Positions 16,858 to 25,188 of a DNA stretch of 64,000 nt are shown here, one piece after another; the first letter of the stretch is position 1; each line of letters begins with the position of its first letter. Both the position numbers and the translations under genes were made by a program. The notes beneath the pieces are model-generated. The model made no database searches and had not been told where the DNA came from. It saw only the letters and a program-made list of their open reading frames with translations. The stretch comes from Mongoliibacter ruber. Lineage in GTDB: Bacteria; Bacteroidota; Bacteroidia; Cytophagales; Cyclobacteriaceae. Where the stretch lies: positions 186,001 through 250,000 of the forward strand of contig NZ_PVTR01000002.1 in NCBI RefSeq assembly GCF_003003005.1, read 5' to 3'.

Positions 16858-17782
16858 AACACTTTTATTTTCCTTGGCTATTGCCATGATAGCCTTTGGC
16901 GCTTCGTCTTGTAAAAAATCAAAGACAACCTCTGATGGTATAGAGTATACATATATCAAAGAAGGTAAAGAAACCCCTAAAAACGGAGAGTATGTCCTTT
17001 ACCATTTGATAGTTAAAACAGCTTCTGATTCTACTTTTATTTCTACTTACGATCAGAACATGCCCGGATACCTTCAGTACAATGATTCTATCCCGAGACA
17101 AACGGGTATGGATGAGATATTCCTAAGCTTGAAAAAAGGTGACAGCATCGCATTTGAATCAAAAGCTGAGAAAATCTTCGGTTTGGAAAATGTTCCTCCT
17201 TTTATTCAAAGTGACGAGAATGTAAAAATCAGAATCGGTGTAGTGGATGTGTTGAGCCAGGAAGGACTTCAGACTTACTTCGAGGCTATGCAAGAGGCGC
17301 AGGCTAAGAAGCAAGCAGAGAATTCTATCAAACAATTGGAAATCGACACGCAAAAAATCGAAGATTACATTTCTGAAAATAATCTCAATGCAACCAGGAC
17401 AGAATCAGGTTTATATTACGTCATCGAAGAAGAAGGAGACGGAACAGAAATCGAAACTGGCGACTTGGTATTTGTACACTACGCAGGTTATTTAATGGAC
17501 GGTACATTATTTGATACCAGCATGAAGGCACTTGCTCAGGAAAAAGGCACTTACAGTGAACAAAGAGACATGCAAGATCAGTATGGTCCTTTAGAAGTAA
17601 GGGCTGGAATGGGACAGGTTATCCAAGGCTGGGACGAAGGATTGGTATTGCTAAGCAAAGGTGCAAAAGCAAAATTCTTGATTCCATCTACTCTAGCTTA
17701 TGGAGACAGAAATGCCGGTGGACCAATTCAACCAAACTCTGTTTTGATCTTCGACGTAGAAATCACAGATGTTCAAAAATAA
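16844..17782 (+). CDS. FKBP-type peptidyl-prolyl isomerase lipoprotein, two FKBP-like domains
   Basis: The 312-aa lipoprotein has a signal peptide ending at Cys23 (GASSC). The N-terminal half looks like a degenerate FKBP domain, followed by a charged coiled coil (about residues 148-180). The C-terminal domain (about 200-311) is a proper FKBP: VHYAGYLMDGTLFDTS, VIQGWDEG and TLAYG, with the active-site Tyr, Phe-Asp, Val-Ile and Trp all present. It should catalyse prolyl isomerisation in the periplasm. In gliding Bacteroidota a similar lipoprotein, GldI, is needed for motility. It is translationally coupled to nrnA and followed by two related genes. Confidence 0.88.
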   Translation: MKKTKTLLFSLAIAMIAFGASSCKKSKTTSDGIEYTYIKEGKETPKNGEYVLYHLIVKTASDSTFISTYDQNMPGYLQYNDSIPRQTGMDEIFLSLKKGDSIAFESKAEKIFGLENVPPFIQSDENVKIRIGVVDVLSQEGLQTYFEAMQEAQAKKQAENSIKQLEIDTQKIEDYISENNLNATRTESGLYYVIEEEGDGTEIETGDLVFVHYAGYLMDGTLFDTSMKALAQEKGTYSEQRDMQDQYGPLEVRAGMGQVIQGWDEGLVLLSKGAKAKFLIPSTLAYGDRNAGGPIQPNSVLIFDVEITDVQK

Positions 17783-17786
17783 TAGT

Positions 17787-18347
17787 ATGAAAAGAATCAG
17801 TATAGTTGCCGTTATGGTATTTCTTGCTTTTGCAGGTTGTATTTCTGATGAAGCCAATTTAGAGTTGCTTCTCGATAGAGATAAACAAGCAATAGAAAAA
17901 TACCTTCAAGAAAATCCTATTGCTTCGGTTAAGGAGTTTGTAGATGAACCAACGGGTTTGAGGGTCTTGTGGCAAGAATTGTCAGAGAGCGGAATCAAAC
18001 CGGAGTTCGGGGACACGCTATTCGTCAATTATACTGGCAAATTACTCAACAATGTTGTTTTCGACTCTTCTATCGAATCAGTAGCCAAGGATAACAATAT
18101 TTATAACCCTAACAGACCATATGAACCATTTGCTTTTCTGTTTGGCTATGGCAATCAAGCAATATTAGGGTTTGAATTCGCCTTGTCCATTATGGAAGAG
18201 GGTGATGTGGCAACTACCTTATTTCCGTCTCTTTATGGATACGGAAACGACGAAAGACCTTCCATACCAGCAAACAGCCCATTGTTATTTGAGTTGGAAT
18301 TTGTAAGGATAGGAAAAATCACTTCTGAAGACCCTGATGATTTATGA
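17787..18347 (+). CDS. FKBP-like lipoprotein, divergent
   Basis: The 186-aa lipoprotein has the lipobox FAGC (Cys17). One FKBP-like domain covers about residues 60-185. FDSS is kept, but the usual VI-GWD is AILGFE, so the active-site tryptophan is replaced by Phe. It may be a chaperone with weak or no isomerase activity. ATG at 17787 lies 4 bases after the previous stop; an in-frame ATG at 17769 would overlap the previous gene and precede the signal peptide. The next gene overlaps its stop by 4 bases (ATGA). Confidence 0.82.
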   Translation: MKRISIVAVMVFLAFAGCISDEANLELLLDRDKQAIEKYLQENPIASVKEFVDEPTGLRVLWQELSESGIKPEFGDTLFVNYTGKLLNNVVFDSSIESVAKDNNIYNPNRPYEPFAFLFGYGNQAILGFEFALSIMEEGDVATTLFPSLYGYGNDERPSIPANSPLLFELEFVRIGKITSEDPDDL

Positions 18348-18892
18348 AATTAGTAAGTAAAATGTTATTGGGCTTACTTGTGTTGCTGGCAGTAGTTGCC
18401 TGTAACCAAGAACCGCCTAACTTCTTCGGCCCTACCTACGATGTGGAGGCCAACCTTGCAAGAGAGGCTCCAATCATTGAGGAATTCTTGAGAACCTATG
18501 AATTGGACACTGTAGCAAGAATCAACGATAGAAATGGAGTAGTGATCCTTGTACAAGAAGAGGGGGACGGAGCCAGACCTAGTGAGTTTACTTTAGTCTA
18601 TTGCAACTATGTCACAAGATTACTTGACGGCACTATCGTCGATACCAATATGGAGGATTTGGCGATTGCCAATGATATCTGGGAAGAAAATCGTCTTTAC
18701 CGAATATTCCAATTCACGATTGGTGCAGGTGATGCCATTGAAGGATTTAGTATAGGGTTTAGAAATCTCAAAAGTGGCTCAAAGGCCCATTTTGTCGTGC
18801 CTTCTGTATGGGCATATAGAGACCAAGAAAGACCTAATATTCCTGAAGACTCTATTCTGCTATTTGAAGTGGAATTTCTGGGAATGGATTAA
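18344..18892 (+). CDS. FKBP-like lipoprotein, strongly divergent
   Basis: The 182-aa lipoprotein has the lipobox VVAC (Cys20) and one FKBP-like domain (about residues 65-181). The aromatic active site is largely lost: the Phe-Asp motif reads IVDTN, the GWD motif reads EGFS, and LAYG reads WAYRD. It is therefore probably a non-catalytic FKBP fold. The start overlaps the previous stop by ATGA. Repeat copy 2 begins 4 bases after the stop, so the 9-base flanking repeat includes the stop codon itself. Confidence 0.82.
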   Translation: MKLVSKMLLGLLVLLAVVACNQEPPNFFGPTYDVEANLAREAPIIEEFLRTYELDTVARINDRNGVVILVQEEGDGARPSEFTLVYCNYVTRLLDGTIVDTNMEDLAIANDIWEENRLYRIFQFTIGAGDAIEGFSIGFRNLKSGSKAHFVVPSVWAYRDQERPNIPEDSILLFEVEFLGMD

Positions 18893-18896
18893 AAAT

Positions 18897-19047
18897 TATG
18901 ATTATCCGCAATCATGCCAACAATGAATTAAACGAGGGTTTTTGGGCAAAGGGATACTAATAGAAATTGGATATTTATCGATATTGGTTCGAAATCACAG
19001 GTGAATTCAATTATTTAGATTCTACTGGAATGAAAGCGGATATACAT
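18897..19047. mobile_element. MITE-like repeat, copy 2
   Basis: Complete 151-base copy. Terminal inverted repeats TATCCGCAATCAT (18903-18915) and ATGAAAGCGGATA (19030-19042) match copy 1. The element is flanked by perfect 9-base direct repeats ATTAAAAAT at 18888-18896 and 19048-19056, a likely target-site duplication with a sequence different from that of copy 1. Internal shared block TTGGTTCGAAAT is at 18984-18995. It sits between the last gene of the FKBP operon and its terminator. Confidence 0.75.
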
Positions 19048-19060
19048 ATTAAAAATATAT

Positions 19061-19097
19061 AAAAAGAGGCTGTCAAAATTGACAGCCTCTTTGCTTT
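19061..19097. terminator. Terminator of the nrnA-FKBP operon
   Basis: Stem 19063-19074 (AAAGAGGCTGTC) pairs with 19081-19092 (GACAGCCTCTTT), loop of six bases, followed by T-rich sequence. The left side is A-rich, so it may also serve the convergent membrane protein gene. Confidence 0.8.
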
Positions 19098-19124
19098 TCT
19101 TGGTTTTCAACAATTGTATTGAAT

Positions 19125-19718
19125 CTATTTTTTGATTCTTAGCAAAGGTATGGAAGAGGGTACATTATCCTTATATTTTAGATACTCCTCCCCATATACA
19201 CTGATCAGTTTTTTCTCCTCAAAATAAATCCCAATCGGAATATATATCAATAAACAAACCAAGTGGATCAATGAACTAAAGAATGGGGCAAAGAGAAAAT
19301 AACCTAGAAAAATCAAAGCCAGCCCCGTGTAAATAGGGTGTCTCATCCGGCTATGAATACCTGAAGTGATCAATGGTTCGGTTTCTTCCAAGTCATCATG
19401 GATTTTGAACCCAATAAACCTCGCTCCTGAGAAGTTTTTGAAAGATTTCACAAGGATGATAGTACCAAAAGTAGCAAACATATACCCCATATAAGTCAAT
19501 AACTCCGTGGAAGCGAGTACCTGATCTTTTTCCAAAGTAGCAGAATACACTAAGATGGCTAGAAAGAAAACACTAAAAATAAATGAATAGAAAAGCCTAT
19601 ACCACTTGTAGCCAGATTTTAACAATGATTTGATTTTTTCTTTCACGCTTATTGCTGCCATGTAGGAATGCGTGAAATAAAAGAGCCCCCAGAGAATCGC
19701 TAAAATTAGGTATGACAT
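19125..19718 (-). CDS. NnrU/isoprenylcysteine methyltransferase-like membrane protein
   Basis: The 197-aa protein has five or so membrane segments and the signature of the ICMT/PEMT/NnrU membrane methyltransferase group: a SGIHSRMRHPIYTGLALIFLG motif near residue 128 and a C-terminal FEEKKLISVYGEEYLKYKDNVP, where the cofactor-binding RHP-Y and EE--L residues lie. It probably methylates a lipid or small molecule at the inner membrane using SAM; the substrate is unknown. ATG at 19718 begins the first membrane helix; the in-frame ATG at 19742 adds eight non-conserved residues. Confidence 0.82.
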   Translation of the reverse strand: MSYLILAILWGLFYFTHSYMAAISVKEKIKSLLKSGYKWYRLFYSFIFSVFFLAILVYSATLEKDQVLASTELLTYMGYMFATFGTIILVKSFKNFSGARFIGFKIHDDLEETEPLITSGIHSRMRHPIYTGLALIFLGYFLFAPFFSSLIHLVCLLIYIPIGIYFEEKKLISVYGEEYLKYKDNVPSSIPLLRIKK

Positions 19719-19953
19719 AGTTAGATTTGCTTTGTAATGCAATTAAATCAAAAGGCAGGAAGTTCCATTATGTAGAGATTTTTAGGTTTCAGTTTTTTCA
19801 TTGAAAGGGTTTTCATAATTTGAAGCATTAAATCTTTTGATGTAAAGTCGTTCATGGATAAAATGTCTCACGGTTCACTTACTGTCTAAGATGCAAGATT
19901 CCATACAAGCCTGTCGGCGAATAAATGGAAAATAGAAAATAAATGTTAAACAC

Positions 19954-21168
19954 ATGAAAATAGGCCTGATTAAGGAGGGAAAGACCCCACCTGACAAAAG
20001 AGTAGCTTTTACACCGCAACAGGTAAAAGACATTCAGGAAAGATACCCTGGAGCTTTTGAGTTTTTTGTACAGCCAAGTCCTATCCGTTGTTTTGCGGAT
20101 GAGGAATATGAAGCATTGGGGATTCCTTTAACTGAGGACATGTCGGATTGTGATTGGTTGATAGGAATTAAGGAAGTACCTATTCCCAACTTGATTGCTG
20201 ATAAAACCTATTTGTTTTTTTCCCATACCATCAAGGAACAGGCATATAACAGGAAGCTTCTTCAAACTATACTTGAAAAAAATATTAAGCTTCTCGATTA
20301 TGAAGTGCTCAAAAATGAAAATGGACAGCGAACTGTCGCTTTTGGCAGATGGGCAGGAATCGTGGGGGCATACAATGGGCTTTGGACCTATGGCAAAAAA
20401 TCCGGCCTCTTTGACCTGAAAAGGGCAAATGAGTGTTTTGACAGAGATGAACTTGAAGAGGAACTCAAAAAAGTACAGCTTCCCCCCATTAAGATCGTTG
20501 TCACTGGAACTGGCCGGGTTGGAAAAGGGGTCTTGGAGGTCTTTAACAGTATCGCCTTACGCGAGGTAAGTCCTCATGAATTGATCCATAATTATTACGA
20601 TGAGGCAGTTTTTGCTGTCTTAGACAATGACGACTATAACCGAAGAAAGACTGATGGGGGCTTTGACCAAAAAGAGTTTTATGCCGAACCGCAGAAATAT
20701 GAGAGTCATTTCCTAAAATTTGCCGAAGTGTCTGACATACTCATTGCTGCTGCTTATTGGGACAATCGGGCACCAAGGCTATTTACAAGACAAGACATCA
20801 ATTCTGAAGACTTTTGCATTTCTGTAATTGCGGACATTACCTGCGATATAGAAGGTTCTATTCCCACCACACTCAAGCCTTCCACAATCGCCGATCCGGT
20901 ATATGATGTGGATAGGGAAACTTTTGAGGTATTGGAGCCTTTTGGCAAGCAGAATAGCATTTCGGTGATGGCAGTTGACAACCTTCCCACAGAACTCCCG
21001 AGGGATGCTTCTGAGGAGTTTGGCAGCCATTTGAGTGAACATTTTATTCCTGAATTGCTAAAAGAAAAGTCAAAGATCCTCGACAGGGCCACCATCACCA
21101 AGGATGGAGACCTGACAATCGAGTTTATTTACCTGAAGGATTACGTAGAAGGAAAGTCAACAGATTGA
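19954..21168 (+). CDS. Saccharopine dehydrogenase-like / alanine dehydrogenase-PNT-type NAD(P) oxidoreductase
   Basis: The 404-aa protein has the N-terminal AlaDH/PNT domain (KIGLIKEGKTPPDKRVAFTP, then GIKEVP near residue 70 and FFSHTIKEQ near 91) and a Rossmann domain with VTGTGRVGKGVLEVF near residue 182. The AFGRWAGIVGAYNG segment (about 130) and the VMAVDNLPTELPREAS-like segment near 333 are those of lysine-forming saccharopine dehydrogenase (Lys1 family). It is likely a cytoplasmic amino-acid dehydrogenase; whether it acts on saccharopine in this bacterium is not shown. It is upstream of deoC but separated by 94 bases. Confidence 0.82.
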   Translation: MKIGLIKEGKTPPDKRVAFTPQQVKDIQERYPGAFEFFVQPSPIRCFADEEYEALGIPLTEDMSDCDWLIGIKEVPIPNLIADKTYLFFSHTIKEQAYNRKLLQTILEKNIKLLDYEVLKNENGQRTVAFGRWAGIVGAYNGLWTYGKKSGLFDLKRANECFDRDELEEELKKVQLPPIKIVVTGTGRVGKGVLEVFNSIALREVSPHELIHNYYDEAVFAVLDNDDYNRRKTDGGFDQKEFYAEPQKYESHFLKFAEVSDILIAAAYWDNRAPRLFTRQDINSEDFCISVIADITCDIEGSIPTTLKPSTIADPVYDVDRETFEVLEPFGKQNSISVMAVDNLPTELPRDASEEFGSHLSEHFIPELLKEKSKILDRATITKDGDLTIEFIYLKDYVEGKSTD

Positions 21169-21262
21169 CATAAAATCGGCCGTGATTAAAAACTACCTAT
21201 GAGATAAAAATGGACATCCGCTTTTTCCGATGTAGAAAGAAATAACGGTTTAAAAAATTTAA

Positions 21263-21925
21263 ATGATGAAAAATATACAACGATTTATAGAGCAGACGGT
21301 GCTCAAGCCACAGACCACTGATGCAGACATTGATAATTTAGTTCAAGAGGCTAAGAAGTTTGGTTTTGTAGGCATTTGTGTTCCTCCTTTTTGGGTCAAA
21401 AAAGCCAAACGTGAAATTGGAGAGGCAGACATACAAGTCGTGACAGTGGTCGGTTTCCCTTTAGGTTACAATATGACTGAGACGAAAGTTTTTGAAACAG
21501 AACAAGCCATCAAAAATGGAGCAGATGAAATTGATGTAGTTTGGTCCACGACATCTTTTAAGGCAGGCATGAACTGGCCAAAAATTGAATTGGCTAAATT
21601 GGCTTCTTTATGCCATGAACATGAAAGAATTTTGAAGGTAATCTTAGAGACGGCTTACCTGAGTGATGAAGAAATTATAGAAGCCTGTAAAATATGTGCT
21701 GATGCGGGAGTAGATTATGTCAAAACCTCTACGGGTTTTGCTCCCGAAGGTGCTCAAATTCACCATATCAAGCTGATGAGGGAAAATCTACCATCCAACG
21801 TCGGTATCAAAGCCAGCGGTGGAATCAAATCTTATGCGCAGGCGGTAGCAATGATAGAGGCTGGAGCCGATAGGATTGGCACCAGCTCGGGAGTTCAGAT
21901 CGTAGAAGAGGCAGGCAAAAATTAA
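21263..21925 (+). CDS. deoC: Deoxyribose-phosphate aldolase
   Basis: The 220-aa TIM-barrel aldolase cleaves 2-deoxyribose-5-phosphate to glyceraldehyde-3-phosphate and acetaldehyde in deoxynucleoside breakdown. The Schiff-base lysine is Lys154 in DYVKTSTGF; Asp91 in DEIDVV and the lysine in LKVILET complete the site, and GIKASGGIKS binds the phosphate. Two ATGs in tandem (21263, 21266) are possible starts. Its stop abuts the stop of the convergent transporter gene with no space. Confidence 0.93.
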   Translation: MMKNIQRFIEQTVLKPQTTDADIDNLVQEAKKFGFVGICVPPFWVKKAKREIGEADIQVVTVVGFPLGYNMTETKVFETEQAIKNGADEIDVVWSTTSFKAGMNWPKIELAKLASLCHEHERILKVILETAYLSDEEIIEACKICADAGVDYVKTSTGFAPEGAQIHHIKLMRENLPSNVGIKASGGIKSYAQAVAMIEAGADRIGTSSGVQIVEEAGKN

Positions 21926-23107
21926 TTAAGGCTTGATAAAAATCTCCTCTGTTTGAGGTTTCTGGTTTTGGTTGATGCCCATCTGCCGGATATCACCATC
22001 CTTATTAAAGTAGATCAGCAAGAAGGGAATGATAAAGAAGGTAAGTACGATGTAAGCAAAGCCCACAAATCTAGTCCTGACAGACTCTCTGCCAAGAAAA
22101 GTGGCAAGCTTGACCGGAATATTTCTTATCCCGGGAAAAGGCAAGAAAATCAAAGCACCAAAGAAATTGAATAAAAAGTGGACGATGGCGATGCTGATTG
22201 CTGCCTCTGTCTTGTAAATGGCCGCTATAGCTGCTGTAATTGTCGTTCCGATATTTGCACCGATTATAAATGGAAAAGCCTTAACCAAGGAGACTTTCCT
22301 GTTGGCTACTGCGGGAACAATAAGCGAGGTAGTCACCGTACTAGATTGCACGGCAGCCGTAAAGAATATCCCATAAAAGAAGGCCACGAGGGGTTTTTGA
22401 AAAATATGTTTGTTGGCCTTGTTGTAACTTGGTGACATAAAGACCTTAAACACCGAGGTGGACAAAAACTTGATTGATGCAAAAACCAAAGCTATTGCCA
22501 ATATCAAGGATACCAAGGGTTGGGAAATAAGGTTGACCAACCATATCGTCACAGGCCTTGTAAAAAGCACATTGTAACTGTAGTTTCCATTGTCAGTCAC
22601 AGCGGAGTCAAAAAATGTATCTGTAAGATAAATAGCCATTTGACTCAAAAAACCAAAGTAAACTTCAAGTGGAAAAAGCACCAATACAGACAGGATATTA
22701 AATATATCATGTAACACACCGGCAGAAAGGGCTTTTTTGAACTCATTTTTTTTCATGATAAATGAAAAAGCCACCAAAGTACTTGTGATAGTGGTACCGA
22801 TATTTGCTCCCATTACCAAGGGGACTGCCTGCTCAAGCCTCAAAGTACCCGCAGCTACTACTGCCACAATCATGGCTGTAACAGTAGAGCTGCTTTGAAA
22901 TAAGGCAGTCATCAATAGTCCTATGAAAAGCCCTACGAATGGATTGTTGGTAGCCTGAAACAGCTGTTGGACAAATTGGTTGTTGAACTGAACCAATGAA
23001 ACCGTCAGCATATCTATAGAGAGCATAAAAAGTAAAAATGCAAGAAGCATTTTAAATAAAGTAAAAACCTTATTTGAAGAAGCGCTAGAATCTTGGATAC
23101 TGCTCAT
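21926..23107 (-). CDS. Na+/phosphate cotransporter family (NptA/Na-Pi) membrane protein
   Basis: The 393-aa protein contains the inverted repeat of the Na/Pi-cotransporter family: FQSSSTVTAMIVAVVAAG with GANIGTTITST (first half, about residues 66-115) and AVQSSTVTTSLIVPAVAN with GANIGTTITAA (second half, about 255-300). The QSS motifs form the substrate and sodium site. The usual C-terminal PhoU-like domain is absent, so the protein consists of the membrane part only. About 8-10 membrane segments. A terminator-like hairpin sits just upstream of its ATG. It is divergent from a PiT-like gene. Confidence 0.88.
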   Translation of the reverse strand: MSSIQDSSASSNKVFTLFKMLLAFLLFMLSIDMLTVSLVQFNNQFVQQLFQATNNPFVGLFIGLLMTALFQSSSTVTAMIVAVVAAGTLRLEQAVPLVMGANIGTTITSTLVAFSFIMKKNEFKKALSAGVLHDIFNILSVLVLFPLEVYFGFLSQMAIYLTDTFFDSAVTDNGNYSYNVLFTRPVTIWLVNLISQPLVSLILAIALVFASIKFLSTSVFKVFMSPSYNKANKHIFQKPLVAFFYGIFFTAAVQSSTVTTSLIVPAVANRKVSLVKAFPFIIGANIGTTITAAIAAIYKTEAAISIAIVHFLFNFFGALIFLPFPGIRNIPVKLATFLGRESVRTRFVGFAYIVLTFFIIPFLLIYFNKDGDIRQMGINQNQKPQTEEIFIKP

Positions 23108-23112
23108 TTATA

Positions 23113-23131
23113 GAAAAACCCCAAGCGGGGT
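23113..23131 (-). promoter_or_regulatory. Terminator-like hairpin in the leader of the Na/Pi gene
   Basis: Read on the minus strand, ACCCC-GCTT-GGGGT is followed by a run of five T and ends 6 bases before the ATG at 23107. No other minus-strand gene lies upstream before the divergent gene, so it looks like an attenuator or the terminator of a short leader RNA. The stem is only 5 bp. Confidence 0.4.
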
Positions 23132-23396
23132 CTCGAAATCTTTTAAAATTATTACAAAGTAAAAACAAGGTTTACAATTTATGGGGGTTTTGATATGAAG
23201 ATTTTGTTAACATTGACGAAGGAGTCTACGACTATTCTTTAATTTTGTAAAAATATACTCAATTTTGTCCTCCATAAGTTCAATGTAAATTCTATATTAA
23301 GCTTACAATAAGAATTTGAAGCCTTTTTGAGTAAAACTTAATCAAGAAGAAAAGTCTATTAACAATTTCTTAACATAGAAGCCAAATAATCTTCTT

Positions 23397-23404
23397 TAAA
23401 TTTG
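23397..23404 (+). promoter_or_regulatory. -7 box upstream of the PiT-like gene
   Basis: TAAATTTG matches the Bacteroidota consensus perfectly and lies 32 bases before the ATG at 23437. A second TAATTTTG match occurs at 23240-23247. The rest of the 329-base divergent gap is AT-rich with no other recognisable site. Confidence 0.45.
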
Positions 23405-23436
23405 CACCGGATTAATTATCCGACACCTCATACCTT

Positions 23437-24567
23437 ATGGCCAAACTTAAAGACCAGAATATTAATCAGGATGCTTTGTCAAAAGTAGCCTACTCACTTT
23501 TTGATTTTACCAAAAAAGAAAAGTCATTTCTTGTAGTTATCTGCATTCTGATATCCATTGCAGGAGTGATTACAGAATACACCTACTTATCCATGTGGTT
23601 TGGTTTTGGTCTTGCCGCCTATTCAGCAATTGCAAATGACAGTATACAGACGATAGGTACTTTTATAGCTTCCAATCACAGTAGAAAATGGTATTGGCTT
23701 TGGCTTTTTATGGGTCTGATTTTCGTTGGAACAGTCACTTACAGCTGGTTTACATACAATGGAGACGTCAGCTATCAAAGGCTACAGGTACCTGGTTTGG
23801 ATAAGGCTCCCGAAAGCTTTGTTTTCCTTCAACTCGCGGCACCAATAGTCCTTTTGGTCATGACAAGGTTGAGAATGCCTGTGTCTACCACCTTTCTATT
23901 GCTTAATGTCTTTACCTATAAGGCGGGCACAATTGTAGATGTGGTAACCAAGAGTTTGTTTGGTTACGTACTGGCATTTTTCATTGCTATTGTAGTCTGG
24001 TTTGCCGTAGAGAGACTTGTCAAAAATTTCCTAAAAGGAACGGCCCACCCAGCTTGGTACATTGCCCAATGGATTACATCCGGTACCTTATGGTCCGTTT
24101 GGATCATGCAGGATGCAGCTAACATTGCCGTTTTCTTGCCTAGGCAATTGGATATTTGGGAGTTTGTTGGCTATGCCGGGTTCGTTTTCTTTGGTCTTGG
24201 TTTCCTTTTTTATCTCAAAGGCGATAGGATTCAAGGTATTGTCAATGAGAAAACCAAAGTAACTGATGTTAGAGCCGCTACTTTAGTTGATTTTGTTTAC
24301 GCGATTATTTTGTTCTATTTCAAAATGCTCAATAACATCCCAATGAGTACTACTTGGGTATTTATTGGACTTTTGGGAGGCAGGGAGTTGGCAATTGCTT
24401 TAGCAAAATCAAAAAAACTCTCTAAAAGAAAAGCCAGAATATATAGGGCCTATACATTGGCAAGAAAGGATATTGTCAAAGCTGGAATCGGTTTGTTGGT
24501 TTCATTGATATTGGCCCTGATCATCAATGAGGGAATCCGAGAAGAGATATGGGCAATGTTCAAATAA
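23437..24567 (+). CDS. PiT-like inorganic phosphate transporter homologue (divergent membrane protein)
   Basis: The 376-aa protein has about 8-10 membrane segments. Two elements recall the PiT family: FGLAAYSAIANDSIQTIGTF (about residues 57-77), which resembles the PiT GANDxANA signature, and paired MPVSTTFLLLN (about 147) and IPMSTTWVFIGLLGG (about 305), which resemble the repeated PVSTT motifs. Sequence identity is clearly low, and databases often call such proteins hypothetical. It is divergent from a Na/Pi cotransporter, which supports a phosphate or other anion role. A terminator follows. Confidence 0.6.
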   Translation: MAKLKDQNINQDALSKVAYSLFDFTKKEKSFLVVICILISIAGVITEYTYLSMWFGFGLAAYSAIANDSIQTIGTFIASNHSRKWYWLWLFMGLIFVGTVTYSWFTYNGDVSYQRLQVPGLDKAPESFVFLQLAAPIVLLVMTRLRMPVSTTFLLLNVFTYKAGTIVDVVTKSLFGYVLAFFIAIVVWFAVERLVKNFLKGTAHPAWYIAQWITSGTLWSVWIMQDAANIAVFLPRQLDIWEFVGYAGFVFFGLGFLFYLKGDRIQGIVNEKTKVTDVRAATLVDFVYAIILFYFKMLNNIPMSTTWVFIGLLGGRELAIALAKSKKLSKRKARIYRAYTLARKDIVKAGIGLLVSLILALIINEGIREEIWAMFK

Positions 24568-24587
24568 CGATCCTCATTTAAATTTAT

Positions 24588-24627
24588 GTGGAGCAGGTTT
24601 TTTTGAAAAGCCTGCTCCATTTTTTTC
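24588..24627 (+). terminator. Terminator after the PiT-like gene
   Basis: Stem GGAGCAGG (24590-24597) / CCTGCTCC (24611-24618) followed by A and seven T. It ends only about 14 bases before the tadA ATG. Confidence 0.8.
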
Positions 24628-24640
24628 AGTAATTTGCATC

Positions 24641-25084
24641 ATGGAAATATACACAGATGCATATTTTATGAATGAAGCCTTCAAACAGGCAAAAATAGCC
24701 TTTGAAGAAAATGAAATTCCAGTGGGCGCAGTTATCGTGTGCCGGAACAAAATCATAGCAAGAGCATACAATCAGACAGAAAAGCTTACTGACGTGACAG
24801 CCCATGCTGAAATGCTGGCCATTACTTCCGCAGCAAATGCTCTTGGCTCAAAATATCTTACAGAATGTAAATTGTATGTCACCTTGGAGCCCTGTATCAT
24901 GTGTGCCGGAGCTTGTTTTTGGTCCCAACTTGGTGAGATACATTATGCTGCAGCTGATCCTAAAAGGGGTTTTTCAAATAATCCGGAAAAACTTCTGCAT
25001 CCAAAAACAAAAGTTTCTTCGGGATTAATGGCTGAAGAATCGAAAAATTTGCTGGATTCCTTTTTTAAAAAGCTCAGAAATTAA
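24641..25084 (+). CDS. tadA: tRNA adenosine(34) deaminase / nucleoside deaminase
   Basis: The 147-aa zinc deaminase has the signature HAEM (His55, Glu57) and PCIMC (Cys85, Cys88), with the TLEPCIMCAGA context typical of TadA, which converts A34 to inosine in tRNA-Arg. A guanine deaminase is a related alternative. ATG at 24641 gives the family length; the frame is open upstream but that part includes the previous gene's terminator. The sequence between the terminator and the ATG is too short for a normal leader, so the message may be nearly leaderless. Confidence 0.9.
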   Translation: MEIYTDAYFMNEAFKQAKIAFEENEIPVGAVIVCRNKIIARAYNQTEKLTDVTAHAEMLAITSAANALGSKYLTECKLYVTLEPCIMCAGACFWSQLGEIHYAAADPKRGFSNNPEKLLHPKTKVSSGLMAEESKNLLDSFFKKLRN

Positions 25085-25188
25085 ATCCTTTTTGCATATC
25101 GTAGAACCATTTGAAAATAGAATTGGTTGAATAAACGTAAATTGATACGAGAATTATTTAAATGTTTCATCATAAAACCCTTTTAAAA

